DNA of 64,000 nt from Spyradenecus sp045634445 (GTDB lineage Bacteria > Verrucomicrobiota > Kiritimatiellia > RFP12 > DVOR01): positions 23,051-87,050 of the forward strand of contig JAZRAG010000014.1 in assembly GCA_045634445.1 (NCBI GenBank), given 5' to 3'. The translations under genes were made by a program, and so were the position numbers. Shown here in pieces: positions 8,701 through 16,138 of this stretch. The number at the start of each line of letters is the position of its first letter. The stretch's first letter is position 1. The notes under the pieces were generated by a model. That model searched no databases. It worked only from the letters and a program-made list of their open reading frames with translations, and was not told where the DNA came from.

Positions 8701-9394
8701 GTGGGTGACACAAGGCAATGTCGTTGACAAAGGCGTTTGCGATGCACTACGAGCGCAAATCGCTGCTTATGAAGCGCAAGGCATTGCAGAAAAGGATTTG
8801 CCTAACCAAGTCTATAAAATGCCATCGGGTATTCCCATTAAGAAAATCCGTATTAAGGTGGCAAAACCCAAAAATCCTGATGCGATTCGTCAACAAGTCT
8901 TTGTACCCAAAGCGCCTGTTTATGGCTCAGGAAGCGACATCCTTGGATTTAATGTCTGTAAAGATGCGAAGGGTAAACTTGTCGCAGAGCAGATCTCTTT
9001 GCTTGATGAGGCAAAGTCTTTCGGAGAAGGGATGTCTTCTGTGGACAAGTGTTTCAGCATCTATCCCATGCAACTTGCTTTCGCATATGAAAAGACTCCA
9101 GAAGAATTAAAGGCGCTTTCTTCCCGAGAATTGATGAAACGATTGTATGTCGTACGTCAAGTGGAAGAAGGTCAAGTCACATTTTACTATCACCGAGAAG
9201 CGAGAAGAGCGAAATTGCTTGCTGAAGAGTTAGAGAAAAACGGAAAGTCAAAAAAAGGTGAGTCTAAATTAAACTTCATTATCCCAGAGCGGAAACTACG
9301 AGTTGCAAGAGGTGTATTCTTAGACCACATGCTTTATGAAGGGGTTCACTTTACACTTTCAATGGATGGTGAGGTAGAATGGCTCAATGATTAA
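5708..9394 (+). CDS. cas9: Type II-C CRISPR RNA-guided endonuclease Cas9
   Basis: Cuts DNA matched by crRNA:tracrRNA. At 1228 residues it is at the large end for II-C. RuvC-I opens the protein (GLDLGTSSLGWAI, D7). The arginine-rich bridge helix follows (about residues 58-90, RRMARAARRLIYRRKLR) and then the recognition lobe. RuvC-II is IFIELAHT with E600, the HNH domain has DIEHTIPRSRGG with H683, and RuvC-III is DHVHHAVDA with H864 and D867. All catalytic residues are present, so it should be active. The C-terminal ~300 residues would hold the wedge and PAM-interacting parts. ATG 5708 has AAGGA nine bases upstream. The gene looks more A+T-rich than its neighbours, consistent with transfer. 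The stop overlaps the cas1 start by 8 bp. No csn2 or cas4 is present, hence II-C. Confidence 0.97.
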   Translation: MKRLGLDLGTSSLGWAIIDDELMNTAPTGSAAPNPIDCGVVIFPEGMNRDKSDNLSSPAATRRMARAARRLIYRRKLRKFHLLRALMDAGMCPLSEAGLKAWKDEGKYPVNDEAFMLWLRSTNESNPYADRNAAATAPVDKLVLGRALYHMAQRRGFKSSKKEQFEALSAEDVTEQKAKKASEATQTKQAIDTLTAELEKEHLTLGQYFYRLFQQNVKEINAAGSGEVKTERVRGRKTGRIEHYQKEFERIAEVQGLSDELRERFASILFFQRPLRIQRHTVGYCALEKGQNARKYRRCLKSHPDFEYYRALCFLNNLRIGETLASGKDRLQRNEGRRLTDEERQKVLAALQRMSSCTIEDLLGKKKPLLDKKYYTNYRPKDDAPVMEIRARLTDLGIPEDKWQMALNAAVNFDDLEKLLAWAQKPTTLGLSAADARTFVKIRFSTDRADYSLHAIRKIIPYLERGYTLRKATFCAKLGDIIPNYAEKQEAVLQGLLDCEARYEAEKERKKQNQRLKVHPLEGYHYKNYLATTWDVSEEAYKQLYVDITETDKSNPVLPPVDLESIRNPLACRSLTVLRRLVNTLRANGKIDGDTNIFIELAHTVNSANQCRAIEMYQLEQKKKREEAVLKLQEIIQEHNLKIAINEDSILRYILWQEQNGCCVYTGQSIGLKAMLTECDIEHTIPRSRGGTNELDNLTLCTSHYNRNVKKGKIPTECPNASEEWYDPETKMTYPALELSTPIKNWKDELQKLRKELDKKPKRGGDISAYNDARKRWLVKQMKCTYLKKKLKSFELSAETVGGDGFMPRQMVDTGIITTQAVKFLKSRYEYVFTRNGAVTAAARKAWGIQHEDEKKSRIDHVHHAVDACVIAALDTKAFTDICSQLGKDETFTRWNTVVCEPYPDFAQRVNDATESILVRHLPTNRQTKPIDKRRQRIPLSVVKRLKQAQLSSAKAKKTSTIRGSLHNDTIYGKIKLNGEEVVVLRKTITAAGTDFKKWVTQGNVVDKGVCDALRAQIAAYEAQGIAEKDLPNQVYKMPSGIPIKKIRIKVAKPKNPDAIRQQVFVPKAPVYGSGSDILGFNVCKDAKGKLVAEQISLLDEAKSFGEGMSSVDKCFSIYPMQLAFAYEKTPEELKALSSRELMKRLYVVRQVEEGQVTFYYHREARRAKLLAEELEKNGKSKKGESKLNFIIPERKLRVARGVFLDHMLYEGVHFTLSMDGEVEWLND

Positions 9395-10292
9395 ACGGAC
9401 GCTTTGCTTCTCAACTCCAGGAAAACTCCGTCTTCACTTGCGCCAACTTCTTTGGTGTGGTGAAGATGGAAGAGAAGCAAGTGTGCCCATCGAAGATCTT
9501 GGGATTGTCATCTTAGAGTCCCCCTTAATCACTGTCAGTATGGCGCTATTACAAGCGCTAACAGAGGCATGTGTCGCGGTTGTCCTCTGTGATGCGTCCC
9601 ATCTCCCTTCAGGCTATCTCCTTCCACAAGTATCACATACCCTTGCGAGTCGCTTTTTGAGAAATCAAATTGAACTTACAGATGCTCAATCGAGGCGCTT
9701 GTGGCAACAAATTGTTATCCGTAAAATCCAAAATCAAGCGTCTGTAATTCGGACATTAAATCCGCAAAAGGCGAACGAATTATGTGAGATGGCAGAGTTT
9801 GTTAAACGAGGAGATGTCACAAATATTGAAGCGCAAGCTGCGAAACTCTATTTTACGGCTTTTCCAATTTCAGAAGATGTCTTTCATCGTTCGCGTTATG
9901 GTACCATGCCTAATGCGGCATTAAACTATGGATATGCGATTTTAAGAGCCGCAGTCGCACGATGTTTAGTAGCCTCAGGATTGAACACCACCTTAGGAAT
10001 CCATCATCGTAATCAATATAACCACTTTTGCCTTGCAGATGATGTGATGGAGCCCTATCGTCCCTTTGTAGATGCAATCGTCTTAGAGCATTTAGAGGCG
10101 TTCGAGAAAGCAGAAGAACCTACGCAAGTCTCCACAAAAGGAAAGCAAATCCTCTTGCCGTTCTTGACAATGGATGTGCGAATAGGAGAATCAACGCGAC
10201 CTCTTTTTAACGCCCTTCAATTAACCACAGCATCTCTCGCACGATGTATCTGTAATGAACAAAAAACGCTCGAATTACCATCATTCCCATGA
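9387..10292 (+). CDS. cas1: CRISPR integrase Cas1 (type II)
   Basis: Metal-dependent integrase that, with Cas2, inserts new spacers. The 301-residue length is normal for type II. The predicted active-site residues are in place: E148 (NIEAQAAKLYF), H206 (LGIHHRNQYN) and E222 in LADDVMEPYRP. An N-terminal beta-rich domain (about 1-70) precedes the helical catalytic domain. Its ATG lies inside the last codons of cas9 (8-bp overlap) and its stop overlaps cas2 by 4 bp, so the three are translationally coupled. Intact cas1-cas2 implies adaptation is possible. Confidence 0.96.
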   Translation: MIKRTLCFSTPGKLRLHLRQLLWCGEDGREASVPIEDLGIVILESPLITVSMALLQALTEACVAVVLCDASHLPSGYLLPQVSHTLASRFLRNQIELTDAQSRRLWQQIVIRKIQNQASVIRTLNPQKANELCEMAEFVKRGDVTNIEAQAAKLYFTAFPISEDVFHRSRYGTMPNAALNYGYAILRAAVARCLVASGLNTTLGIHHRNQYNHFCLADDVMEPYRPFVDAIVLEHLEAFEKAEEPTQVSTKGKQILLPFLTMDVRIGESTRPLFNALQLTTASLARCICNEQKTLELPSFP

Positions 10293-10636
10293 GTGAAGTT
10301 GAGTTTACAGCGATTAACCATTACAAAGCAATGTGGCTTTACGCACTCTTTGATCTCCCAACAGAAACTAAACGGCAACGAAAAGCCGCTGCACAGTTTC
10401 GTAAAGGCCTCTTGCAAGATGGCTTTACAATGCTTCAATTTTCTGTGTATATTCGCCATTGTGCATCAAGAGAAAATGCAGAAGTTCACATTAAGCGCGT
10501 GAGAATGATAACACCAGAAGAGGGGCGTGTTGCGATTCTTGCGGTAACGGATAGACAATTCGATCAAATGGTCATTCTTTACGGGAAAAAAGAAAAACCT
10601 GCGCCACCTGCGCCAGTTCAACTAGAACTTTTTTAA
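10289..10636 (+). CDS. cas2: CRISPR-associated protein Cas2 (type II-C)
   Basis: Small structural partner of Cas1. The 115 residues form a ferredoxin-like fold, with the conserved first strand and acidic residue in WLYALFDLPTETKRQR. FTMLQFSVYIR matches the second strand region of II-C Cas2 proteins and RVAILAVTDRQF the later strand. The C-terminus is a proline-rich tail (KPAPPAPVQLELF). An ATGA overlap joins it to cas1. It is the last cas gene; 104 bp separate it from the array. Confidence 0.95.
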   Translation: MSEVEFTAINHYKAMWLYALFDLPTETKRQRKAAAQFRKGLLQDGFTMLQFSVYIRHCASRENAEVHIKRVRMITPEEGRVAILAVTDRQFDQMVILYGKKEKPAPPAPVQLELF

Positions 10637-10638
10637 AC

Positions 10639-10685
10639 AAAAAAAGAAACCGATTGACTCTTTTTTGAAGAAATCAATCGGTTTC
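10639..10685 (-). terminator. Strong terminator ending array transcription before cas2
   Basis: A perfect 12-bp stem (10646-10657 with 10674-10685, GAAACCGATTGA/TCAATCGGTTTC). On the reverse strand it is followed by seven T residues. The orientation fits termination of crRNA transcripts running from the array toward cas2. On the forward strand the stem may weakly end the cas mRNA, but no long T-tract follows. Confidence 0.88.
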
Positions 10686-10740
10686 TAAGTCTTCGGTATG
10701 CTCCTTAAGATGTTATACAATAAAGACTTATGCATTCAAT
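10686..10740 (-). other. Array-flanking antirepeat-like sequence
   Basis: Forward bases 10701-10721 match positions 16-36 of the crRNA-sense repeat at 18 of 21 positions, but on the opposite strand to the array repeats. An RNA read from the array past the last repeat would therefore carry a segment able to pair with the 3' 21 nt of the repeat at 19 of 21 positions (one G-U). It can also fold on itself (TAAGTCTT/AAGACTTA, 8 bp). It could be a second tracrRNA-like element, a hairpin with the terminal repeat, or a relic inverted repeat. Confidence 0.6.
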
Positions 10741-12557
10741 ATTGTATCAAATCTTAAGAAGATGTCTTTTCACAACTCTCAAGCGGATTGACGTTACATC
10801 TCCAAAATTGTATCAAATCTTAAGAAGATGTCTTTTCACAACTGTACTTTACTAACATTAAGTGTCAGATTGATTGTATCAAATCTTAAGAAGATGTCTT
10901 TTCACAACTCTATATTGTTTAGTTTTGCAATCTCTTTGATTGTATCAAATCTTAAGAAGATGTCTTTTCACAACTGGCGGCCATTGAGACCTTCCGTCGT
11001 CAGAATTGTATCAAATCTTAAGAAGATGTCTTTTCACAACAACCTTCTTCAAGAATAGATTTAGAAACTTATTGTATCAAATCTTAAGAAGATGTCTTTT
11101 CACAACTGAAGAAGCGTATTCTTATGTTTGTTCTCAATTGTATCAAATCTTAAGAAGATGTCTTTTCACAACTCCTTTAGTCTATTCAACTGTTCAACGA
11201 GAATTGTATCAAATCTTAAGAAGATGTCTTTTCACAACACTTTGAACATTATCAATGTTTCGCAGACTATTGTATCAAATCTTAAGAAGATGTCTTTTCA
11301 CAACTTCCGTTTAGCTGCGCTTTTCCTCTCTTCCATTGTATCAAATCTTAAGAAGATGTCTTTTCACAACACGAAAACCCAGAAGCAATCTTTTAAAGAA
11401 TTGTATCAAATCTTAAGAAGATGTCTTTTCACAACTCCGAACGGGAAAAAATGGTTTCAATCGTAATTGTATCAAATCTTAAGAAGATGTCTTTTCACAA
11501 CCGTTATTTCAGCACTTTCTCGCGGTTTTGAATTGTATCAAATCTTAAGAAGATGTCTTTTCACAACTTTTAGTTCACAAACAGGAACATTAAAAGGATT
11601 GTATCAAATCTTAAGAAGATGTCTTTTCACAACCTATCTGCCTTTCCCTGGGTCTAGTTATGAATTGTATCAAATCTTAAGAAGATGTCTTTTCACAACT
11701 ATAACTGGTATGCTGCTTGGTGCGGTGTCATTGTATCAAATCTTAAGAAGATGTCTTTTCACAACCTAAAACCCAGAAGCAATCTTTTAAAGAGAATTGT
11801 ATCAAATCTTAAGAAGATGTCTTTTCACAACTGCAGTATCGCGTGCCGATGCTGGAGGCGGATTGTATCAAATCTTAAGAAGATGTCTTTTCACAACACC
11901 GCCCGAAGCAGTAATCGAAGCTAGTGCATTGTATCAAATCTTAAGAAGATGTCTTTTCACAACTGCGCTTGTAGCCATTGGTGGGATCAGCCAATTGTAT
12001 CAAATCTTAAGAAGATGTCTTTTCACAACCACCGGCTCAAGATTGCGCGTGCTTTAGGGATTGTATCAAATCTTAAGAAGATGTCTTTTCACAACCTCCG
12101 GTGGCCCCATCTACCGCCTCGCCATATTGTATCAAATCTTAAGAAGATGTCTTTTCACAACATACCGACGTTGATTTCAATCAGTGTCCGGATTGTATCA
12201 AATCTTAAGAAGATGTCTTTTCACAACAATTGATGAATGTTGATATTTCAGATATTAATTGTATCAAATCTTAAGAAGATGTCTTTTCACAACAATCAGT
12301 TGGTATACAGGTTCTGGAATCGCATTGTATCAAATCTTAAGAAGATGTCTTTTCACAACAAAATATACTCGCAATACACAAAAGACCCTATTGTATCAAA
12401 TCTTAAGAAGATGTCTTTTCACAACTATCATGGCGACAATTAAAACAACAATAGCATTGTATCAAATCTTAAGAAGATGTCTTTTCACAACTACTGACGC
12501 GTTTAATTATATTTGTTCACAATTGTATCAAATCTTAAGAAGATGTCTTTTCACAAC
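10741..12557 (-). CRISPR. Type II-C CRISPR array, 28 repeats and 27 spacers, transcribed toward cas2
   Basis: Twenty-eight 36-bp repeats that I read as identical, with a 66-bp period. All spacers are 30 bp except one of 29 bp (11371-11399). In crRNA sense (reverse strand) the repeat begins GTTGTGAAAAGAC and ends TTTGATACAAT, the GTTG...ACAAT ends known from Neisseria-type II-C repeats. The final TGATACAAT is an extended -10 promoter, so each repeat can start its own crRNA, leaving about 23-24 nt of spacer. Orientation is set by the tracrRNA antirepeat and by the terminator at 10639-10685. Spacers at 11371-11399 and 11766-11795 share 26 bp; those at 11107-11136 and 12492-12521 share 21 of 30 bases. 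No degenerate end repeat marks the old end. Confidence 0.98.
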
Positions 12558-12790
12558 CAACGCATCTCTTGATGTGTCTGTCGCCCCTTTGGGGCTGGAA
12601 AAGCGCGAGCGCAAGATGACGAGAAATGGAGATGTGCCCATTTCGAGCAGCGTGCAAGATTCGTGCGACTCGTGGAAATCCCTCGTCGTCCTGCGGAGCA
12701 CCTTTTTGTGTGTTTTGTGTTTTTTGTGGTTAGTTTCTGTGCCGTCAGGCACTCGTATCCTGTGGTTTATTTCCTCACGTGCTGCGCGTG
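12558..12790. repeat. Dispersed repeat element abutting the CRISPR array
   Basis: No gene seen between the array and the purA promoter. Directly after the last repeat, 12558-12600 is an inverted copy of 3309-3349 (TGTGTCTGTCGCCCC-type segment). 12604-12690 is an inverted copy of about 3030-3130 (CATTTCTCGTCATCTTGCGC segment on the other strand). 12700-12740 carries the TGTGTTTTGTG-rich segment that also occurs at 5345-5385, 2780 and 63960. No A+T-rich CRISPR leader can be recognised here. Confidence 0.7.
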
Positions 12791-12821
12791 GCGCTTGTTT
12801 GGGGGTGTTGGGTGCTGCCAT

Positions 12822-12850
12822 TTGCGTCTTTGAAAAAGATATGCTATAAT
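12822..12850 (+). promoter_or_regulatory. purA promoter
   Basis: TTGCGT (12822-12827), 17-bp spacer, TATAAT (12845-12850) preceded by TGC, so it has both a -35 and an extended -10. It lies 57 bp before the purA start. Confidence 0.75.
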
Positions 12851-12907
12851 TGGTCACCGTTTTGCGTCATTGTAGACGCGTCAATCCTCCAACGTAAGGA
12901 AGTAGCT

Positions 12908-14185
12908 ATGCCAAATACCATTTTGATTGGTTCGCAATGGGGCGATGAGGGCAAGGGTAAGATTATTGACGTTTTGACCGCACAGGCCGATATGATTGTG
13001 CGTTATCAGGGCGGTTCTAATGCTGGTCACACGGTGATTGCTGAGGGTGAAAAGCGCGTGTTGCGTTTGGTGCCGTCGGGTATCTTGCATGATGGCAAGG
13101 TGTGTGTGATTGGTAATGGTGTGGTGATGAATCCGTTGGACTTGATTGATGAAATCGAGATGCTCCGCAGCACGGGTATTGAGTGCAAGGGGCGCCTTTT
13201 CATCTCCACGCGTACGCAGATGGTGATGTTGTATCACCGCGCTTTGGATAAGGCTGATGAAGCTGCACGTCCGGTGGGTAAGAAGATTGGTACGACGGGT
13301 CGTGGCATTGGTCCGGCTTATGCGGCTAAGGTTTCTCGTACGGGTTTGCGCTGCGGTGATATGTTGATCCCCGAATTCCCTGAATTGGTGCGCGAACAGG
13401 TGTTGGAAACGAATGTGAAGTTGGCCCAGCTCAATGCGGATCCTTTGGATGCTGATGAGATGGTGAAGACTTACATTGAAGCTGCTGAAAAGCTTCGTCC
13501 GTACATCATCGACACGATTCCTTTGATTCATAAGGCCGATCGTGCAGGTCAGTCGATTCTTTTGGAAGGTGCTCAGGGCACGATGTTGGACATCGACTTT
13601 GGTACGTATCCCTTCGTGACGAGCTCGAACCCCACTTCTGGCGGTGCTTGCATTGGTTCGGGTTTGAGCCCGCGCCGCATTGACCGTGTGGTGGGCGTGA
13701 TTAAGGCTTACACGACGCGTGTGGGCGAAGGTCCGTTCCCGACGGAAGATTTCGGTGAAGTGGGTAAGACGCTCGCTGAACGCGGCCATGAATTTGGTGC
13801 AGTGACGGGCCGTCCGCGCCGTTGCGGTTGGTTTGACGCTGTGGTGGCACGTTATGCTCAGATGGTCAATGGCGTTGACTTCTGGACGATGACGAAGCTT
13901 GACGTGATGGATACGCTTCCTGAAATCAAGATTTGCGTGGCGTATGAACTCGATGGTAAGCGCATTGAGGATATGCCTGCATCTGCTGCTGAATTGGCAC
14001 GTTGCAAGCCGATTTACGAAACGATGCCGGGGTGGTTGGAAGAAACTTCCAATGTGACCTCGATGGATCAGCTTCCGCTCAAGGCGAAGGCTTATGTGGA
14101 TCGTTTGATTGAACTCTCTGGTGGCCGTTTGGGCATTCTCTCTGTGGGCCCGGCGCGTGAATCGACCATTCGCGTGGGCATCTAA
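12908..14185 (+). CDS. purA: Adenylosuccinate synthetase
   Basis: GTP-dependent joining of IMP and aspartate, first step from IMP to AMP. The protein is 425 residues, normal length. The N-terminal GSQWGDEGKGKI (residues 8-19) is the phosphate loop with catalytic Asp and Lys. NAGHTV (about 38-43) carries the catalytic His, GTTGRGIGPAY binds IMP, and the C-terminal region has the guanine-binding FWTMTKLDV. The open frame extends 43 codons upstream through the promoter; I start at ATG 12908, with AAGGA nine bases upstream. The stop overlaps the uppS start (TAATG), so the two are coupled. Confidence 0.98.
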   Translation: MPNTILIGSQWGDEGKGKIIDVLTAQADMIVRYQGGSNAGHTVIAEGEKRVLRLVPSGILHDGKVCVIGNGVVMNPLDLIDEIEMLRSTGIECKGRLFISTRTQMVMLYHRALDKADEAARPVGKKIGTTGRGIGPAYAAKVSRTGLRCGDMLIPEFPELVREQVLETNVKLAQLNADPLDADEMVKTYIEAAEKLRPYIIDTIPLIHKADRAGQSILLEGAQGTMLDIDFGTYPFVTSSNPTSGGACIGSGLSPRRIDRVVGVIKAYTTRVGEGPFPTEDFGEVGKTLAERGHEFGAVTGRPRRCGWFDAVVARYAQMVNGVDFWTMTKLDVMDTLPEIKICVAYELDGKRIEDMPASAAELARCKPIYETMPGWLEETSNVTSMDQLPLKAKAYVDRLIELSGGRLGILSVGPARESTIRVGI

Positions 14186-14871
14186 TGGAGCATTTAGCGA
14201 TCATTATGGACGGAAATGGCCGTTGGGCGAAAGCCCGCGGCCTTCCGCGTTCTGAAGGGCATCGTGCGGGGGGTGAAACGGTCCGTCGCGTCTTGGGCTT
14301 TTGCAAAGAGGCTGGGATTCGTTATCTCACGTTGTATGCGTTTTCGGTGGAGAATTGGAAGCGCCCGAAGGAAGAGGTTGAGGCTTTGATGAGCCTGCTC
14401 GTCGCTTATTTGGCGGGCGAGGAGTCAATGCTGCACGAACATCAGGTGCGGTTGCGCGTGATGGGGCAGAAGGAAGATTTGCCCGAAAAGGTGCAGGCGG
14501 CGATTGCGCATGTGGAGGCTGCAACGGCGCACTATGAGCGTCAGTTGATTCTCTGCCTGAGTTATGGCGGACGCACGGAAATCGTTTCTGCAGCAAAGCG
14601 TTTGGCAACGTTGGCCGCGGCGGGTGAATTGGACCCTGCTACGATTGATGAGGCGGCGTTTAAGCGTCAGCTCTATTTGCCAGATGTGCCTGATCCTGAC
14701 TTGATTGTGCGCACGAGCGGTGAGATGCGGTTGAGCAATTTCTTGCTCTGGCAGGCGAGTTACGCAGAGTTTTATATAACGCCGGTCTTGTGGCCTGATT
14801 TTGGCCAGGCAGACTTTGATGCGGCTTTGGCTGCGTTTGGGCAACGCGAACGCCGTTATGGTGGGCTCTAA
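14185..14871 (+). CDS. uppS: Isoprenyl transferase (undecaprenyl diphosphate synthase family)
   Basis: cis-Prenyltransferase that builds the C55 lipid carrier for cell wall and polysaccharide from farnesyl-PP and isopentenyl-PP. MDGNGRWAK at residues 8-16 carries the catalytic Asp (D9). RTSGEMRLSNFLLWQ and the downstream YAEFYITPVLWPDF are the C-terminal family signatures. At 228 residues it is about 20 shorter than typical; the shortening is at the C-terminus. It is coupled to purA through TAATG. Chain length cannot be predicted from sequence. Confidence 0.95.
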   Translation: MEHLAIIMDGNGRWAKARGLPRSEGHRAGGETVRRVLGFCKEAGIRYLTLYAFSVENWKRPKEEVEALMSLLVAYLAGEESMLHEHQVRLRVMGQKEDLPEKVQAAIAHVEAATAHYERQLILCLSYGGRTEIVSAAKRLATLAAAGELDPATIDEAAFKRQLYLPDVPDPDLIVRTSGEMRLSNFLLWQASYAEFYITPVLWPDFGQADFDAALAAFGQRERRYGGL

Positions 14872-14902
14872 TCCGCGTTTTGGCGTGCGTCTTCTGCATT
14901 GG

Positions 14903-14943
14903 ATAAAGACTTTCATGCGCAGTGCGTGAAAGTCTTTATTATT
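14903..14943 (+). terminator. Terminator after purA-uppS
   Basis: A 13-bp stem (14903-14915 with 14927-14939, ATAAAGACTTTCA and its complement) followed by ATTATTT. The extended -10 promoter of the next gene begins 25 bp downstream. Confidence 0.7.
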
Positions 14944-14967
14944 TATGTAGGATTTGGTTGTTGTTTT

Positions 14968-14976
14968 TGATATACT
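14968..14976 (+). promoter_or_regulatory. Extended -10 promoter of the M42 peptidase gene
   Basis: TGATATACT, a TGn plus TATACT element, 29 bp before the start codon. No consensus -35 is seen at 17 bp spacing (TAGGAT). Confidence 0.6.
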
Positions 14977-15005
14977 ACAAGAAAGCCTTGATTCAAGGAG
15001 TTGTT

Positions 15006-16088
15006 ATGGCAGATAAACATTCGTTAGCATTTTTGAAAGAGCTTGTGGCTTGCCACACGCCCAGTGGCTTTGAACAAGATGGCCAACGCATTATGGCGCG
15101 TTATCTGAAGCAGTCTGGGGTGGAGTGTGCATTTGATGTGCACGGTAATCTGCATGCGGTATTGAATGAAAGCGCGCCTGTGAAGGTGATGTTAGAGGCG
15201 CACTGTGACGAAATCGGCTTCTTGGTCTCTTACATTGACAACAACGGCTTTTTGTGGTTGATCCCCAATGGCGGTGTCACGGCGCAGACGATTTTGGGCG
15301 AACGCGTGGTAATTCAGGGTAAGAATGGCCCTGTGTATGGCGTCTTTGGTGTGCGTCCACCCCATTTGATGTCGGCTGCAGAGCGTGAGAAGGTCGCACC
15401 GAAAGAGGTGACCGATTTGCCCGTGGATATTGGCGCTTCCTCGCGTGAAGAGGCTGAAGCCCTTGTGGCGCTCGGCGCTCCGGCGGTGGTGGATGCAGGG
15501 TGGATCGCACTCGCTGGCAATAAAGTAGCTTGCCGTGGCTTTGATAATCGCGTGGGGGCTTACATCGTGGCCGAAACGATGCGCCGTTTGGCAGAGCAAC
15601 CCCTTGCGCCCTTGAATGTGGCGTTGCACTTGGTCGGCAGTGTCCAGGAAGAATTGGGCTTGATTGGCGGTTCAAATGCGGCTCAATTGGTCAAGCCTGA
15701 TATCGGCATTTGCGTGGATGTGGGCTTTGCAACCGATGCCCATCCGGCGGATTGTCACAAGATGGGCGATGTGAAGTTGGGCAGTGGTCCCATCATCGGC
15801 ACAGGGCCTTTTTACAACAACAAACTGCGTCAGGCTTTAGTGGATACGGCGAAGGTCGAAGAAATCCCGCTCCAGGTGCAGGTGCGTTCGCGTGCGTCGG
15901 GAAATAATGCCTATGCAATGCGTATGGCAGGGGGAAATACCGCTGTGGCATTGGTGGCAATTCCGTTGCGCTATATGCATAGCCCTGTTGAAACGCTTGA
16001 CTTAGACGATGTGGAGCGCGCGGTGCGTGTGCTCTGCGCCTTCTTAGGAAGTTTGCCAGCAAATCCTGACTTGACGCCAACCTTGTAA
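15006..16088 (+). CDS. M42 family metallopeptidase (glutamyl/deblocking aminopeptidase-like)
   Basis: Cytoplasmic co-catalytic zinc aminopeptidase, 360 residues, usual for the family. The metal ligands and catalytic acids expected for M42 are visible in order: His in LEAHCDEIGF, Asp in CRGFDNRVGAY, the Glu pair in VQEELGLIGG, Asp in ICVDVGFATD, and the late His in RYMHSPVETLD. Some members are wrongly called endoglucanases (FrvX, cellulase M). I start at ATG 15006, with AAGGAG upstream, although the frame is open earlier through the terminator. Substrate preference cannot be told. Confidence 0.92.
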   Translation: MADKHSLAFLKELVACHTPSGFEQDGQRIMARYLKQSGVECAFDVHGNLHAVLNESAPVKVMLEAHCDEIGFLVSYIDNNGFLWLIPNGGVTAQTILGERVVIQGKNGPVYGVFGVRPPHLMSAAEREKVAPKEVTDLPVDIGASSREEAEALVALGAPAVVDAGWIALAGNKVACRGFDNRVGAYIVAETMRRLAEQPLAPLNVALHLVGSVQEELGLIGGSNAAQLVKPDIGICVDVGFATDAHPADCHKMGDVKLGSGPIIGTGPFYNNKLRQALVDTAKVEEIPLQVQVRSRASGNNAYAMRMAGGNTAVALVAIPLRYMHSPVETLDLDDVERAVRVLCAFLGSLPANPDLTPTL

Positions 16089-16138
16089 TCATTTTTGAGT
16101 GTATTTGAGAGAACTTATTCAGCAAAGAGGAGTGAACC

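Noticed and set aside
5708..10636. Subtype II-A or II-B assignment
   Set aside because: No csn2 or cas4 gene is present; cas9-cas1-cas2 only, with Neisseria-like repeat and tracrRNA, fits II-C.
10701..10721. Forward-strand promoter reading into the array from TACAAT at 10716-10721
   Set aside because: No TGn extension and no -35 at the right distance; the similarity is explained by its likeness to the repeat end.
10741..12557. Self-targeting spacers within this window
   Set aside because: I saw no match of any spacer to the rest of the window by eye; this is not an exhaustive search.
10828..12849. Long forward open frames with a repeated LYQILRRCLFTT or IVSNLKKMSFHN pattern
   Set aside because: They are translations of the CRISPR array; repeat plus spacer is 66 bp, a multiple of three, so frames stay open. 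No start signal or coding bias.
12779..12907. Upstream extension of purA by 43 codons
   Set aside because: It would run across the purA promoter; family members start at the later ATG, which has a good ribosome-binding site.
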